Shown: positions 42,163 to 50,337 of the stretch, piece by piece
Layout: every line of letters starts with the position of its first letter
How positions within the stretch are numbered: the stretch's first letter is position 1
NCBI GenBank assembly: GCA_002083525.1
Contig: LWDM01000080.1
Span: forward strand, 1 to 51,701
DNA: 51,701 nucleotides
Direction of reading: 5' to 3'
Source: Proteobacteria bacterium SG_bin9
GTDB lineage: Bacteria > Pseudomonadota > Alphaproteobacteria > Rhizobiales > Xanthobacteraceae
Notes under the pieces: model-generated
What the model was told of the DNA's origin: nothing
Database searches by the model: none
The model's input: the letters and a program-made list of their open reading frames with translations, nothing else
Position numbers and translations under genes: made by a program

Positions 42163-42693
42163 GTGGCCATCTACGAACTCGACGGAAAATCCCCCGACCT
42201 TCCTGCCGACGGACAATACTTCATTGCTGAAAGTGCCGAAGTCATCGGCAACGTGCGCCTGAAGAGCAATGCAAGCGTGTGGTTCGGCACCATCATCCGC
42301 GGGGACAATGAGCTGATCGAGATCGGCGAGGGTTCGAACGTTCAGGATGGCTGCGTTTTTCACACCGATCCGGGTTTCCCGCTGACCATCGGTACGAGCT
42401 GCACCATCGGCCACAACGTCATCCTGCACGGCTGCACCATCGAAGACGGCGCGCTGATCGGCATGGGTTCGATCGTCATGAACGGCGCCAAGATCGGCAA
42501 GAACTGCGTCGTCGGTGCCGGTTCGCTGATCCCCGAGGGCAAGGAATTTCCCGAAAACTCGCTGATTGTCGGCGCGCCAGCCAAAGCCATTCGCACGCTG
42601 ACATCGGAGCAACTGAAGCCGTTGATGCGCGGCGCGCCGCACTACGTGAACAACAGCAAGCGCTTCAAGGCCGGTCTCAAGCGGATCGGATGA
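42163..42693 (+). CDS. Gamma-carbonic anhydrase family protein
   Basis: 176 residues of left-handed beta-helix hexapeptide repeats, from VIGNVRLKSNASVWFGTIIRGDN to CVVGAGSLIPEGK. His residues in GCVFHTD and in CTIGHNVILHGC match the three zinc ligands of gamma-carbonic anhydrases such as CamH/YrdA. It may interconvert carbon dioxide and bicarbonate or may be a non-catalytic relative. The start is a GTG at 42163 whose ribosome site lies in a perfect hairpin. Confidence 0.92.
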   Translation: MAIYELDGKSPDLPADGQYFIAESAEVIGNVRLKSNASVWFGTIIRGDNELIEIGEGSNVQDGCVFHTDPGFPLTIGTSCTIGHNVILHGCTIEDGALIGMGSIVMNGAKIGKNCVVGAGSLIPEGKEFPENSLIVGAPAKAIRTLTSEQLKPLMRGAPHYVNNSKRFKAGLKRIG

Positions 42694-42758
42694 TCGTAAT
42701 ACCGAAGCGCGGACCAAATTCCATGCAACGCTGTGCCCGACGAATCGAACGAGGTCAG

Positions 42759-43526
42759 ATGTCCGCGCCGGTCAATCGCCTGAAGACGATGCTCAAGAGC
42801 AAGCGGCCCGCGATCGGCGTCATCGCGACGATCCCGGGCGTACAGACCGCGCGTATTCTGGCGCAGTCGCTCGACTTCATCATCGTCGATCTCGAGCATG
42901 GCCCTATCGACCTCAACATGGCGCATGCGATGATCCTTGCGACCGGTGGCACCAACTGCACGCCGCTGGTGCGCATTGCCGAAAACAGGGCATCGCTGGC
43001 GAAGGCGCCGATGGATTTCGGCGCGATGGGTATCAATTTCCCGATGATCAACAGCGCGGCCGACGCCAAGCATGCGGTGGCGAGCGTGCGCTATCCGCCG
43101 AAGGGCGAGCGGCAGTGGGGCCCGTTCCACGCGCCGTTCACGTGGGGCGTGTCGATGCCCGAGTATATGGCGGCGGCCGATGACAACATGCTCTGCATGA
43201 TCACCATCGAGCATATCGATGCGGTCAACCGCATCGACGAAATCCTGGCGGTGCCTGGAATCGATATCGCGGTCATCGGGCCGGGCGATTTCGCGACGTC
43301 CATGGGCAAGCATGGCCGCGCCGACGATCCCGAGGTCGTGGCGGCGATGCAGAAGGCCGAAGCCGCGATCCTCAAGAGCGGCGTGCCGATCGGCGGCGCC
43401 GCGCGCACGGCGGAGCAGGCGAACGCGATGATCGGCCGGGGTTACAGCCTGATCGCGGTCGGATTCGACTGGATGCTGCTCCAACGCGGCATTGCCGCCA
43501 GCCTCGACGGCATCAAGCGCACCTGA
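42759..43526 (+). CDS. HpcH/HpaI family aldolase
   Basis: 255 residues of the class II pyruvate aldolase family, which cleaves 4-hydroxy-2-oxo acids to pyruvate and an aldehyde using a divalent metal. IIVDLEHGPIDLNMAHAMI contains the conserved Glu/His, MITIEHIDAVNRID the metal-binding Glu and VIGPGDFATSMG the metal-binding Asp. The ATG at 42759 follows GAGG, whereas longer starts have no ribosome site. The substrate cannot be told from sequence. Confidence 0.9.
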   Translation: MSAPVNRLKTMLKSKRPAIGVIATIPGVQTARILAQSLDFIIVDLEHGPIDLNMAHAMILATGGTNCTPLVRIAENRASLAKAPMDFGAMGINFPMINSAADAKHAVASVRYPPKGERQWGPFHAPFTWGVSMPEYMAAADDNMLCMITIEHIDAVNRIDEILAVPGIDIAVIGPGDFATSMGKHGRADDPEVVAAMQKAEAAILKSGVPIGGAARTAEQANAMIGRGYSLIAVGFDWMLLQRGIAASLDGIKRT

Positions 43527-43679
43527 AATTTCAAATTTCACGCAAGCTTCGTCGTTCAGCCTCTTGCTTGCGGTATTCCATTACGCATTATGATGATGCT
43601 CGACCGTCAATGACGACGGGCAGCATGTTCGCGCGGAAGCGCGATGCAAGGGACGCCGGCAAGGCGCGGGAGGCAGCCA

Positions 43680-44174
43680 ATGATCCTCGGTTTGACCATT
43701 CAGGTTTTCGTCCACACCATTGTCAGCCTGATCGCGATCGTGACCGGGTTCGTCGTGCTCGCCGGGTTGTTCAAGGCCGAGCGGTTGGAAGGCTGGACCG
43801 CGTGGTTTCTGATCCTGTCGGTTGCAACCAGCCTCACCGGCGTGGTGTTGCCGGCGGCGCAGTTCCTGCCATCGCATGCGGTCGCGATCATCGCACTTGT
43901 GGTGCTGCTGTTCACCGTCATGGCGAAGTACACCTTCAACCTGCGCGGCGGGTGGCGCAGGATCTACGTGATCGGCGCGGTAATCTCGCTCTATCTCAAC
44001 GTGTTCGTGCTGATCGCGCAGGCCTTCCAGAAGGTCCCGGCGCTGAAGGCGCTCGCGCCGACCGGCTCCGAGCCGCCGTTCGCGATCGTGCAGGGCATCG
44101 TGCTGATCGGGTTCATCATCAAAGGCTACCTCGCCGTGCGCCGTTTCGCGCCGCGTGATATGCTGGCGGCATGA
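43680..44174 (+). CDS. Small integral membrane protein paired with a molybdopterin oxidoreductase
   Basis: 164 residues with about five membrane helices, beginning MILGLTIQVFVHTIVSLIAIV. Histidines in QVFVHTIV and FLPSHAVAII sit in membrane helices, so haem binding is possible but unproven. The start follows GGGAGG. The stop overlaps the start of the sulfite-oxidase-like gene (ATGA), so the two should be made together. It may anchor or pass electrons to that enzyme, as MsrQ does for MsrP, although I see no MsrQ similarity. Confidence 0.72.
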   Translation: MILGLTIQVFVHTIVSLIAIVTGFVVLAGLFKAERLEGWTAWFLILSVATSLTGVVLPAAQFLPSHAVAIIALVVLLFTVMAKYTFNLRGGWRRIYVIGAVISLYLNVFVLIAQAFQKVPALKALAPTGSEPPFAIVQGIVLIGFIIKGYLAVRRFAPRDMLAA

Positions 44175-44845
44175 GCGACGACGAGCGCGGCGGACTGCCG
44201 GACGATTCAAAGCTGACCAAAACGAAGCGGCGCTGGGCCGAGGCGCGCAAGTTCATCACTGGCCGCATGACGCGGCCCGAGGACGAGCGCTTGCCGCCGG
44301 GGCAGCATCTCACGAAAGACTGGCCGGTGCTCGATCTCGGCCAGACGCCGAACGTGCCGCTCCATCATTGGCGGCTCGATGTCACCGGCGCCGTCGAACA
44401 TCCGCTTAGTCTCGACTGGCAGCAGCTGCTGCAGCTGCCACAGAGCAGGGAGGTGACGGACATCCACTGCGTCACCACCTGGTCGCGTTACGACAACGAA
44501 TGGGCCGGCGTATTCACGCACGATCTGTTCGATGCAGCGATGCCGAAGCCGGAGGCGACGCATGTGACGCTGTCGAGCTACGACGGCTACACGACGAACG
44601 TGCCGCTCGACGACTTTGCCGCGCCGAACGCGATGCTGGTGCACACGTGGCAGGGCAAGCCGCTGACGCGCGAGCACGGCGGGCCGCTGCGGCTCGTCAT
44701 TCCGCATCTCTATTTCTGGAAAAGCGCGAAGTGGCTCCAGAAGATCGAGTTCATGACCGCGGACAAGCCGGGCTTCTGGGAAGTGAACGGCTACCACATG
44801 CGCGGTGACCCCTGGGCCGAGCAGCGCTACTCGGACGATCCCTAA
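44171..44845 (+). CDS. Sulfite-oxidase-like molybdopterin oxidoreductase
   Basis: 224 residues of the oxidoreductase molybdopterin-binding domain (SUOX/YedY fold). DIHCVTTWSRYDNEWAGV carries the Cys that ligates molybdenum; DGYTTNVPLDDF and HGGPLRLVIPHLYFWKSAKWLQKIEF are conserved in this group. No twin-arginine signal peptide is seen, so unlike MsrP it should stay in the cytoplasm. The C-terminus GYHMRGDPWAEQRY is typical of this family. It overlaps a membrane-protein gene by four bases. Confidence 0.88.
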   Translation: MSDDERGGLPDDSKLTKTKRRWAEARKFITGRMTRPEDERLPPGQHLTKDWPVLDLGQTPNVPLHHWRLDVTGAVEHPLSLDWQQLLQLPQSREVTDIHCVTTWSRYDNEWAGVFTHDLFDAAMPKPEATHVTLSSYDGYTTNVPLDDFAAPNAMLVHTWQGKPLTREHGGPLRLVIPHLYFWKSAKWLQKIEFMTADKPGFWEVNGYHMRGDPWAEQRYSDDP

Positions 44846-44911
44846 AGCTTGCACCTATCAAACGCGGTTTGCGCCGCAGCGACGAATAATTCCGTTCGCT
44901 GCTGTTCCGCG

Positions 44912-44968
44912 TTGACTTGGCCGCGCACGGGCGTATCTTCCATTTCGGAATTCCGAATTCTGAATTCG
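44912..44968 (+). promoter_or_regulatory. GntR-gene promoter with two overlapping palindromes
   Basis: TTGACT (44912-44917) and TATCTT (44934-44939) are 16 bases apart. Just downstream, over the expected transcription start, are two perfect palindromes: TTCGGAATTCCGAA (44945-44958) and CGAATTCTGAATTCG (44954-44968). They end seven bases before the GntR start. This is a good place for autorepression. Confidence 0.7.
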
Positions 44969-44975
44969 AGGCGTC

Positions 44976-45644
44976 ATGATCCCGCTCGACACCAGTCCGA
45001 ACCTGATCGATCAGGTTTATCAGCGACTTATGCAGGGCATTGTGGATCTCAGCCTGCCGCCCGGGCATCGTATCCGGCAGCATGAGCTCGCCGAACAGCT
45101 CGGCGTGTCGCGCCAGCCGGTCAGCCACGCGCTGCATCTCCTGCATCGCCAGGGCTTGGTCGCGGAAAGCGGCCGCAAAGGCTTCGAGGTCGCGCCGCTC
45201 GATCCGGTGCGCATCCGCCAGCTCTACGAAGTGCGCGGCGCGCTCGACGGCCTGGCTGCGCGGCTCGCCGCCGAGCGGGCGCGCAGCGATGCGAAGTCTC
45301 GCGCGCAACTTGAAGCGGCGCTTCGCGACGGTCGTGCGATGGCAGCCGACACGCCGCTGGCCACGCTGATCGATCTCGACGTCAATTTTCATCAGGCGAT
45401 CTACCGCCTCGCCGGCAGTCCGGCGATTGAGGAAACGGTCGCATCGCAGTGGCCGCACCTGCGACGCTCGATGGCGAGCGTACTCGAAGGCGACTATCGC
45501 GTCCGCGCCTGGACCGAACACACAGCGATCGCAAAACACATTCTGGCCGGGGAAGCGGTCGCTGCGGAGATGGCGGCACAGGCGCATGCGCTCACCGCCG
45601 GACGCACCACCGAAGAACGCCTGAAGGCGTCAGACGCAGCATAG
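44976..45644 (+). CDS. GntR family (FCD-type) regulator
   Basis: 222 residues. The winged helix-turn-helix is in residues 10-75: LIDQVYQRLMQGIVDLSLPPGHRI, then ELAEQLGVSRQPVSHALHLLHRQGLV. The C-terminal FCD domain has the helical bundle with metal-binding His positions in DLDVNFHQAIYRLAGS and HTAIAKHILAG. FCD regulators usually respond to a carboxylic acid. It leads a transcription unit with a dioxygenase and an oxidoreductase, whose substrate or product may be the effector. Confidence 0.92.
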   Translation: MIPLDTSPNLIDQVYQRLMQGIVDLSLPPGHRIRQHELAEQLGVSRQPVSHALHLLHRQGLVAESGRKGFEVAPLDPVRIRQLYEVRGALDGLAARLAAERARSDAKSRAQLEAALRDGRAMAADTPLATLIDLDVNFHQAIYRLAGSPAIEETVASQWPHLRRSMASVLEGDYRVRAWTEHTAIAKHILAGEAVAAEMAAQAHALTAGRTTEERLKASDAA

Positions 45645-45651
45645 AGAAAAG

Positions 45652-45697
45652 ATGATTCCGAGAAGCGAGTACCGGTTCGCGGACCGGATGATGTTCA
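45652..45697. repeat. Diverged dispersed palindrome, possible
   Basis: ATGATTCC and GGATGATG surround GCGAGTACCGGTTCGCGG. The order resembles the element at 2526-2574 but with several changes. If real, it lies between the GntR gene and the dioxygenase start. The frame here is open, but the dioxygenase starts only later, at 45733. Confidence 0.45.
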
Positions 45698-45732
45698 AAG
45701 ACATACGAAAACACGACAAGGGAGAAACGACC

Positions 45733-46533
45733 ATGAAACTCACACAAGCCCAGATCGATAATTTCCACAAGGAAGGCTGGCTGTTCCTGCCGGAATTGTT
45801 CACGCAGGAGGAAGTCGCGGTGCTGCGCCGTGAGGCGGTCGAGATCTACAAGGAGCAGCGCGAGGAAGTGTGGCGCGAGAAGAGCGGCGCGCCGCGCACG
45901 GCCTTTGCCGCGCACAAGTACAACGAGGCCTTCCGCATTCTCGGCGCGCACCCGCGGATGATCGAGCCGATCGAGCAGCTGTTCGGCGAAGGCGTCTACA
46001 TGCACCAGTTCAAGATCAACGCGAAGTCGGCGTTCACCGGCGACGTGTGGCAGTGGCATCAGGACTACGGCACCTGGAAGCGCGACGACGGTATGCCGGA
46101 GCCGCGCGCGATGAACATCGCGATCTTCATCGACGAGGTGATGCACATCAACGGTCCGCTCATGCTCGTGCCGCGCAGCCAGACCGCGGGCGATCTCAAA
46201 GCGTCGCATGATAAATCGACGACGTCGTATCCGCTCTGGACGCTGGATGAGGAGACCGTGACGCGGCTCGTCAACGAAGGCGGCATCGTCGCGCCGACCG
46301 GCAAGCCCGGCGGCATGCTGATGTTCCACGGCAACCTCGTGCACGGCTCGTCGGGCAACATCACGCCGTATCCGCGCAAGATCGTCTACCTGACGCTGAA
46401 TGCGTGCTCGAACTACATCCGCACGCCGACGCGGCCGGAGTTCATCGCGCATCGCGACTTCGCGCCGATCAAGACCGAGCCGGACGACGCGCTGGCGAAG
46501 CTCGCCCGTGCCTATCCGCAGGCGGCGGAGTAA
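45733..46533 (+). CDS. Phytanoyl-CoA dioxygenase family (2-oxoglutarate / iron) enzyme
   Basis: 266 residues of the PhyH family, iron- and 2-oxoglutarate-dependent hydroxylases. The metal site is His and Asp in WQWHQDYGTW and a distant His in GNLVHGSSGN. The stretch KRDDGMPEPRAMNIAIFID and GPLMLVPRSQ resemble ectoine and proline hydroxylases, so a small polar substrate is plausible. The ATG at 45733 follows GGAG; the in-frame ATG at 45652 is less likely. Preceded by a GntR gene and followed by a SAF-domain oxidoreductase. Confidence 0.9.
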   Translation: MKLTQAQIDNFHKEGWLFLPELFTQEEVAVLRREAVEIYKEQREEVWREKSGAPRTAFAAHKYNEAFRILGAHPRMIEPIEQLFGEGVYMHQFKINAKSAFTGDVWQWHQDYGTWKRDDGMPEPRAMNIAIFIDEVMHINGPLMLVPRSQTAGDLKASHDKSTTSYPLWTLDEETVTRLVNEGGIVAPTGKPGGMLMFHGNLVHGSSGNITPYPRKIVYLTLNACSNYIRTPTRPEFIAHRDFAPIKTEPDDALAKLARAYPQAAE

Positions 46534-46544
46534 GTCTCACCTCT

Positions 46545-46662
46545 GTCATTCCGGGACACGCGCGCGTTTGCGCGTGGGCCCGGAATCCATATCCCCTGTA
46601 TTCAATCGCAGGCACAGGGAGTATGGATTCCGGACAGCCGCTTGCGCGGCTTCCGGAATGAC
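46545..46662. repeat. Long palindromic repeat (GTCATTCCGG family)
   Basis: GTCATTCCGG (46545-46554) faces CCGGAATGAC (46653-46662), with inner self-complementary parts (near 46562-46577 and 46637-46650) and a central GGAATCCAT / ATGGATTCC. It is a common Bradyrhizobium-type dispersed palindrome. It splits the dioxygenase and oxidoreductase genes of one likely operon. Confidence 0.85.
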
Positions 46663-46700
46663 GAACGTCTAAAACGCCCAACCAACAAGAAGAAGCTTTC

Positions 46701-48011
46701 ATGAACCTCTATCGTCTGCTGCAAGCCCGGCGAGAGGCCGGCAAGCCGGTTCGCGTCGCGCTGATCGGCGCCGGCAAATTTGGCTCGATGTTTCTCTCGC
46801 AGGTGCCGCACACGCCGGGCATGGAAGTCCCTGTGATCGTCGATCTCTCGCCGGATCGTGCGAAAGAGGCATGCCGCGCGGTGGGCTGGGACGATTCGTT
46901 GATCGCGAAGACGAAATTCACGGACGATGGCTCGGCGGCAACCGGCAGCAATATCGACTGCGTGGTTGAAGCCACCGGCAATCCGGCGGTCGGCATCAAG
47001 CATGCGCGGCAGGCAATCAAGGCCGGCAAGCATATCGTCATGGTCAACGTCGAAGCCGACGTGCTCGCAGGCCCGTTGCTCGCAGAAGAAGCGCGCAGCG
47101 CCGGTGTCGTTTATTCGCTCGCATACGGTGATCAGCCGGCGCTCACCGCCGAGATCGTCGACTGGGCGCGCGCCACCGGCTTCAATGTCGTCGCCGCCGG
47201 CAAAGGCACCAAGTATCTGCCGATCTATCACGACGTGACGCCGGAAGGTGTGTGGGCGCATTACGGACTGACGGCGCAGGAGGCGAAGGCCGCCGGCATG
47301 AATCCGCAGATGTTCAACTCCTTCCTCGACGGCACCAAGTCGTCGATCGAAATGGCGGCGATCGCCAACGCAACGGGTCTCGATGTGCCGTCGAACGGCC
47401 TCGCGTTTCCGCCATGTGGCGTCGACGATCTGCCGCACATCATGCGGCCGCGGCAGATGGGCGGCGTGCTGGAGAAATCCGGACTCGTTGAAGTGGTGTC
47501 GTCGCTCGAACGCGACAGCCGTCCGGTGTTCCGCGATCTGCGCTGGGGCGTCTATGCGGTACTGGAAGCGCCGAACGATTACGCGGCCGCGTGCTTCAAG
47601 CAGTACGGGCTGAAGACGGACTCATCCGGCCGTTATGCGGCGATGTACAAGCCGTATCACCTGATCGGGCTCGAGCTGAACATCTCGATCCTATCGGCGG
47701 TGCTGCGCAACGAGGCGACGGGTCAGCCGTATGAATTCCGTGGTGATGTCGCGGCGGTGGCGAAGCGTCCGTTGCGCGCGGGCGAGATGCTTGACGGCGA
47801 GGGCGGCTTCACGGTGTGGGGCAAGCTGATGCCGGCTGCCGAAAGTCTGCATGAGGGTGCGCTGCCGATCGGCCTCGCGCACAAACTCAAGCTGAAGAAC
47901 GACATCGCGCACGGCGACGTCGTGCGCTGGGCCGATGTCGAGTTCAACGACAAGGACGACGCGATTGCCACGCGCCGCTTGATGGAGAAAACGTTCGGCA
48001 GCGCGGCTTGA
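46701..48011 (+). CDS. Homoserine-dehydrogenase-like oxidoreductase with SAF domain
   Basis: 436 residues. The Rossmann motif is VRVALIGAGKFGSMFLSQV, followed by CVVEATGNPAVGIKHARQAI and KHIVMVNVEADVLAGP, as in homoserine-dehydrogenase-like enzymes. The C-terminal part (about residues 340-425) is a SAF domain: LRAGEMLDGEGGFTVWGKLMP and HGDVVRWADVEF. Such proteins act as NAD(P)-dependent dehydrogenases or decarboxylating enzymes in sugar-acid catabolism. The substrate is unknown. It is in the GntR operon, after the palindromic repeat. Confidence 0.86.
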   Translation: MNLYRLLQARREAGKPVRVALIGAGKFGSMFLSQVPHTPGMEVPVIVDLSPDRAKEACRAVGWDDSLIAKTKFTDDGSAATGSNIDCVVEATGNPAVGIKHARQAIKAGKHIVMVNVEADVLAGPLLAEEARSAGVVYSLAYGDQPALTAEIVDWARATGFNVVAAGKGTKYLPIYHDVTPEGVWAHYGLTAQEAKAAGMNPQMFNSFLDGTKSSIEMAAIANATGLDVPSNGLAFPPCGVDDLPHIMRPRQMGGVLEKSGLVEVVSSLERDSRPVFRDLRWGVYAVLEAPNDYAAACFKQYGLKTDSSGRYAAMYKPYHLIGLELNISILSAVLRNEATGQPYEFRGDVAAVAKRPLRAGEMLDGEGGFTVWGKLMPAAESLHEGALPIGLAHKLKLKNDIAHGDVVRWADVEFNDKDDAIATRRLMEKTFGSAA

Positions 48012-48028
48012 AGTCATCGAGAAAAGGT

Positions 48029-48059
48029 GAGGCCACCGAATACGCAACGCGGTGGCCTC
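48029..48059 (+). terminator. Hairpin after the oxidoreductase gene
   Basis: GAGGCCACCG (48029-48038) pairs with CGGTGGCCTC (48050-48059) around an 11-base loop. It lies 17 bases after the stop and no further plus-strand gene follows for some distance. There is no U-run, so it may be a processing or weak terminator hairpin. Confidence 0.5.
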
Positions 48060-48204
48060 GTGCTGCTCAATTGAAATTGTCGCCGGAGAGCGGTCCGGCA
48101 ACCTGAGTAGCGCGAGAAGAGTACCGGCCGCCGTTAGCGAGACAACGGAACTCGCTTCTTAACCTCACCGGTCAACCTTACCGGCAATCGCGTTATCGAA
48201 TCCG

Positions 48205-48495
48205 TTACCCGCACGGATAGCGGCCGCCTTGTGCGCGATAGGTGGCCGCGCCGTACAGGCAATGTGGATAGCGGCCCTGATAGAGGCCGATCGGCTGATA
48301 ACCCGGGCGCAGAATGACGCGATCGGGCGTCGCCGGCGTGCCGTCCGGCCACGTATAGGCCGGTCCGTACATGTGATTGTAGTTCCAGGCGAAGCGCGGC
48401 ATCGCGCGAACGCCGAGCTCGGCAGCCGACGCCGGCGTGCTTGCATACGAAGCGATCAGCGCCAGCCCAGCGAGTGCAACTCTGGTCGATCTCAT
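48205..48495 (-). CDS. Small secreted protein of unknown function
   Basis: 96 residues, not recognised. It begins MRSTRVALAGLALIASYAST, a Sec signal peptide with cleavage after ASAA, so the mature protein of about 70 residues is exported. It is rich in Tyr, Pro, Gly and Arg, with two Cys (PHCLYG and YPCG) likely paired. Similar small Tyr/Gly-rich periplasmic proteins occur in Bradyrhizobium. An in-frame start at 48585 exists but would bury the signal peptide. Confidence 0.7.
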   Translation of the reverse strand: MRSTRVALAGLALIASYASTPASAAELGVRAMPRFAWNYNHMYGPAYTWPDGTPATPDRVILRPGYQPIGLYQGRYPHCLYGAATYRAQGGRYPCG

Positions 48496-48693
48496 CATGA
48501 ACTCCGTTGCAGCGTGACGTTTCAACATTGCGCGTGATGTCTCAACGCCCAGTCTAGCGTGAAGTTCGCGACTGTCCGCCTGCATTGGAACAAAAAAGTG
48601 CGGCCAGCCTCTGGGGGAAGGCTGGCCGCGCGCAATCCGGTCTGGGACGGGGAGGGGTGGGGATGTGACCGGGTTGCGGGTTCGTAAATCCTC

Positions 48694-49314
48694 TTATCGT
48701 GCCGTGGCGGTCGCGATCGCCGGGCGGCCGTCGCCGAGCGCAACCCACGTGTTGGGATTGCTCTGGCTCTGACGCTTGACGAAGCGGTAACCGGTGTCGG
48801 TCCAGGCGAGGACGTCCTCGGCCTGATTGTCGAGGATGAATTCACCCTTGTCCGACTTCACCGTCAGTACAGCGTGACCTTCGCCCTTCTTGTCGCGCAC
48901 CACCGTGATCAACAGTGCTTCGCGCGGCCAGCCGGCATCGATCAGAAGCTTGCGCTTCAGCAGCACGTAATCTTCGCAGTCGCCGTAGCCGTCGGTCGGA
49001 TACGACCACTTTTCGATGACGCCCCAATGATCGATGTCGGTCATCGGCTTGATCGTTTCGTTGACCCAGCGATTGACGCGCACCAGATCCTTCCAGGCCT
49101 TCTGCGACATCACGATGTCGCGCGGCTGCGTATTGCTCGTTTTGCACTCGGCCGGATTGTCGTTGCAGAATTCGACCCAACCGATCGGCGCACGCGAGTT
49201 ATCACCGACGCTCGCATAGATGATCTTGTCGTTGTTGGCATGTGCAGGTGCTGCGAACGCAATGAGCGCTGCGGCAACAGCCAAACCGATTCCCCTTCCA
49301 CGTGATGTGAACAT
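48694..49314 (-). CDS. Bacterial transglutaminase-like cysteine protease (BTLCP)
   Basis: 206 residues with an N-terminal signal peptide (GIGLAVAAALIAFAAPAHA), so periplasmic. The family triad is seen as Cys in GYGDCEDYVLLKRKLLIDAG, His in EGHAVLTVKSDKG, and Asp in FILDNQAEDV. The group includes LapG, which cuts an adhesin under c-di-GMP control. A LapD or adhesin gene is not seen, but the PilZ gene nearby keeps a c-di-GMP link possible. Confidence 0.9.
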   Translation of the reverse strand: MFTSRGRGIGLAVAAALIAFAAPAHANNDKIIYASVGDNSRAPIGWVEFCNDNPAECKTSNTQPRDIVMSQKAWKDLVRVNRWVNETIKPMTDIDHWGVIEKWSYPTDGYGDCEDYVLLKRKLLIDAGWPREALLITVVRDKKGEGHAVLTVKSDKGEFILDNQAEDVLAWTDTGYRFVKRQSQSNPNTWVALGDGRPAIATATAR

Positions 49315-49572
49315 TGTGGCCCCCCGTTTTTTCTTGTTGGGACCACGTTCTCACAGAGGATTTTCGCCGCCGCTAAATCGCCACACTCAACTTGAGACGA
49401 ATGAAAATCAAAACTGGCGCAAACTCGATTCAAATTTGAAGCATCTGCAATTGATTCAAATTTTATGCATTAAGGCGCGCAACGCTGATGCAGCGCTGTT
49501 TTTGGTTCCACGGCAGGACGATTTTAACGATGAGGGGGGCGTGCGCTTGCAGGTTTGACGCCGCCACAAACA

Positions 49573-49599
49573 AAAACGGCCGCTAGATGCGGCCGTTTT
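49573..49599. terminator. Strong terminator hairpin after the PilZ gene
   Basis: AAAACGGCCGC (49573-49583) pairs with GCGGCCGTTTT (49589-49599) around a 5-base loop. On the minus strand the hairpin ends in a T-run, TTTTTG, so it should end the PilZ transcript 15 bases after its stop. The A-run on the other side would make it work from the plus strand too. Confidence 0.85.
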
Positions 49600-49613
49600 G
49601 GGGGTGATTTTGT

Positions 49614-50231
49614 TTACCTGGCGGTGACGCTGTCTTCGAGAGTGTCGGCCATCTGCGCGTGCGTAAACTCGATCGCGAAGCCTTCTTCCAGGTGGCGGAC
49701 CACCTTGGCCTGGACCCGGCCGAGGGTGACACGGCTGCCGACCGGGGGTTTCCTCTCGGCCGAAATCGCGGCGCCGGACAGCGACAGGTCGATGATACGG
49801 CACTGAACGCGGACGCCATCCTCGAGCTCGAGCACGGCGAGCGGGTTGCGGGGCACGATACGATCGTGGCGGCGGTCCTCGGGAAGGTTAAGAATCTGTC
49901 GATTGGCGAGCCAGGTCAGCTGGGCGGCGAGCTTGTCGCGCTTGCGCGGCGTGGCGCCGACCGTCATCGCAAAGCCGTTGTCGATGATACGGGTGATTTT
50001 GCCTTCGACCCGGCCGATATGGTCGAGGTAGGCGACGACCCGTTCGCCGACATTGCCGATGCCGGGGCCGAGCAGAGCCAGGCCGCCCGGCGACATGTTG
50101 ATCACCTGACAGGGGAATTCGCGGCGATCGGGCAGCATGTAGCGGCCGAGCAGGTGCACCTTCACCCGCTGAAAGCGATGCTTGTCCTCGGTCGAGGGCG
50201 GATAGGATTTTTGTTGTTGTGCCAGGGCCAT
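49614..50231 (-). CDS. Protein with two PilZ domains
   Basis: 205 residues with two PilZ-like beta barrels. The first has HRFQRVKVHLLGRYML and VINMSPGGLALLG, near the RxxxR and (D/N)xSxxG motifs that bind c-di-GMP. The second has RRHDRIVPRNPLAVLE and IIDLSLSGAAISA. It probably senses c-di-GMP and affects motility, polysaccharide or cell cycle. ATG at 50231; a GTG at 50240 also exists. A near-perfect CtrA box lies about 55 bases upstream. Confidence 0.9.
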   Translation of the reverse strand: MALAQQQKSYPPSTEDKHRFQRVKVHLLGRYMLPDRREFPCQVINMSPGGLALLGPGIGNVGERVVAYLDHIGRVEGKITRIIDNGFAMTVGATPRKRDKLAAQLTWLANRQILNLPEDRRHDRIVPRNPLAVLELEDGVRVQCRIIDLSLSGAAISAERKPPVGSRVTLGRVQAKVVRHLEEGFAIEFTHAQMADTLEDSVTAR

Positions 50232-50283
50232 TGCCACCACGCCGAGACCTGTTCGGTAGGCATAAACCCTAGGGTCGGCACGG

Positions 50284-50298
50284 TTAACGTCGCGTTAG
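50284..50298. promoter_or_regulatory. Near-match to CtrA box upstream of the PilZ gene
   Basis: TTAA, seven bases, TTAG: one base off the full CtrA consensus TTAA-N7-TTAA. It is 53 bases upstream of the PilZ start in a gap of 106 bases. CtrA control of a c-di-GMP receptor would be reasonable, but this is inference. Confidence 0.4.
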
Positions 50299-50337
50299 CA
50301 AGTTGCATTTGCCGCTACAGGTTGCAGCGGCAAAACT

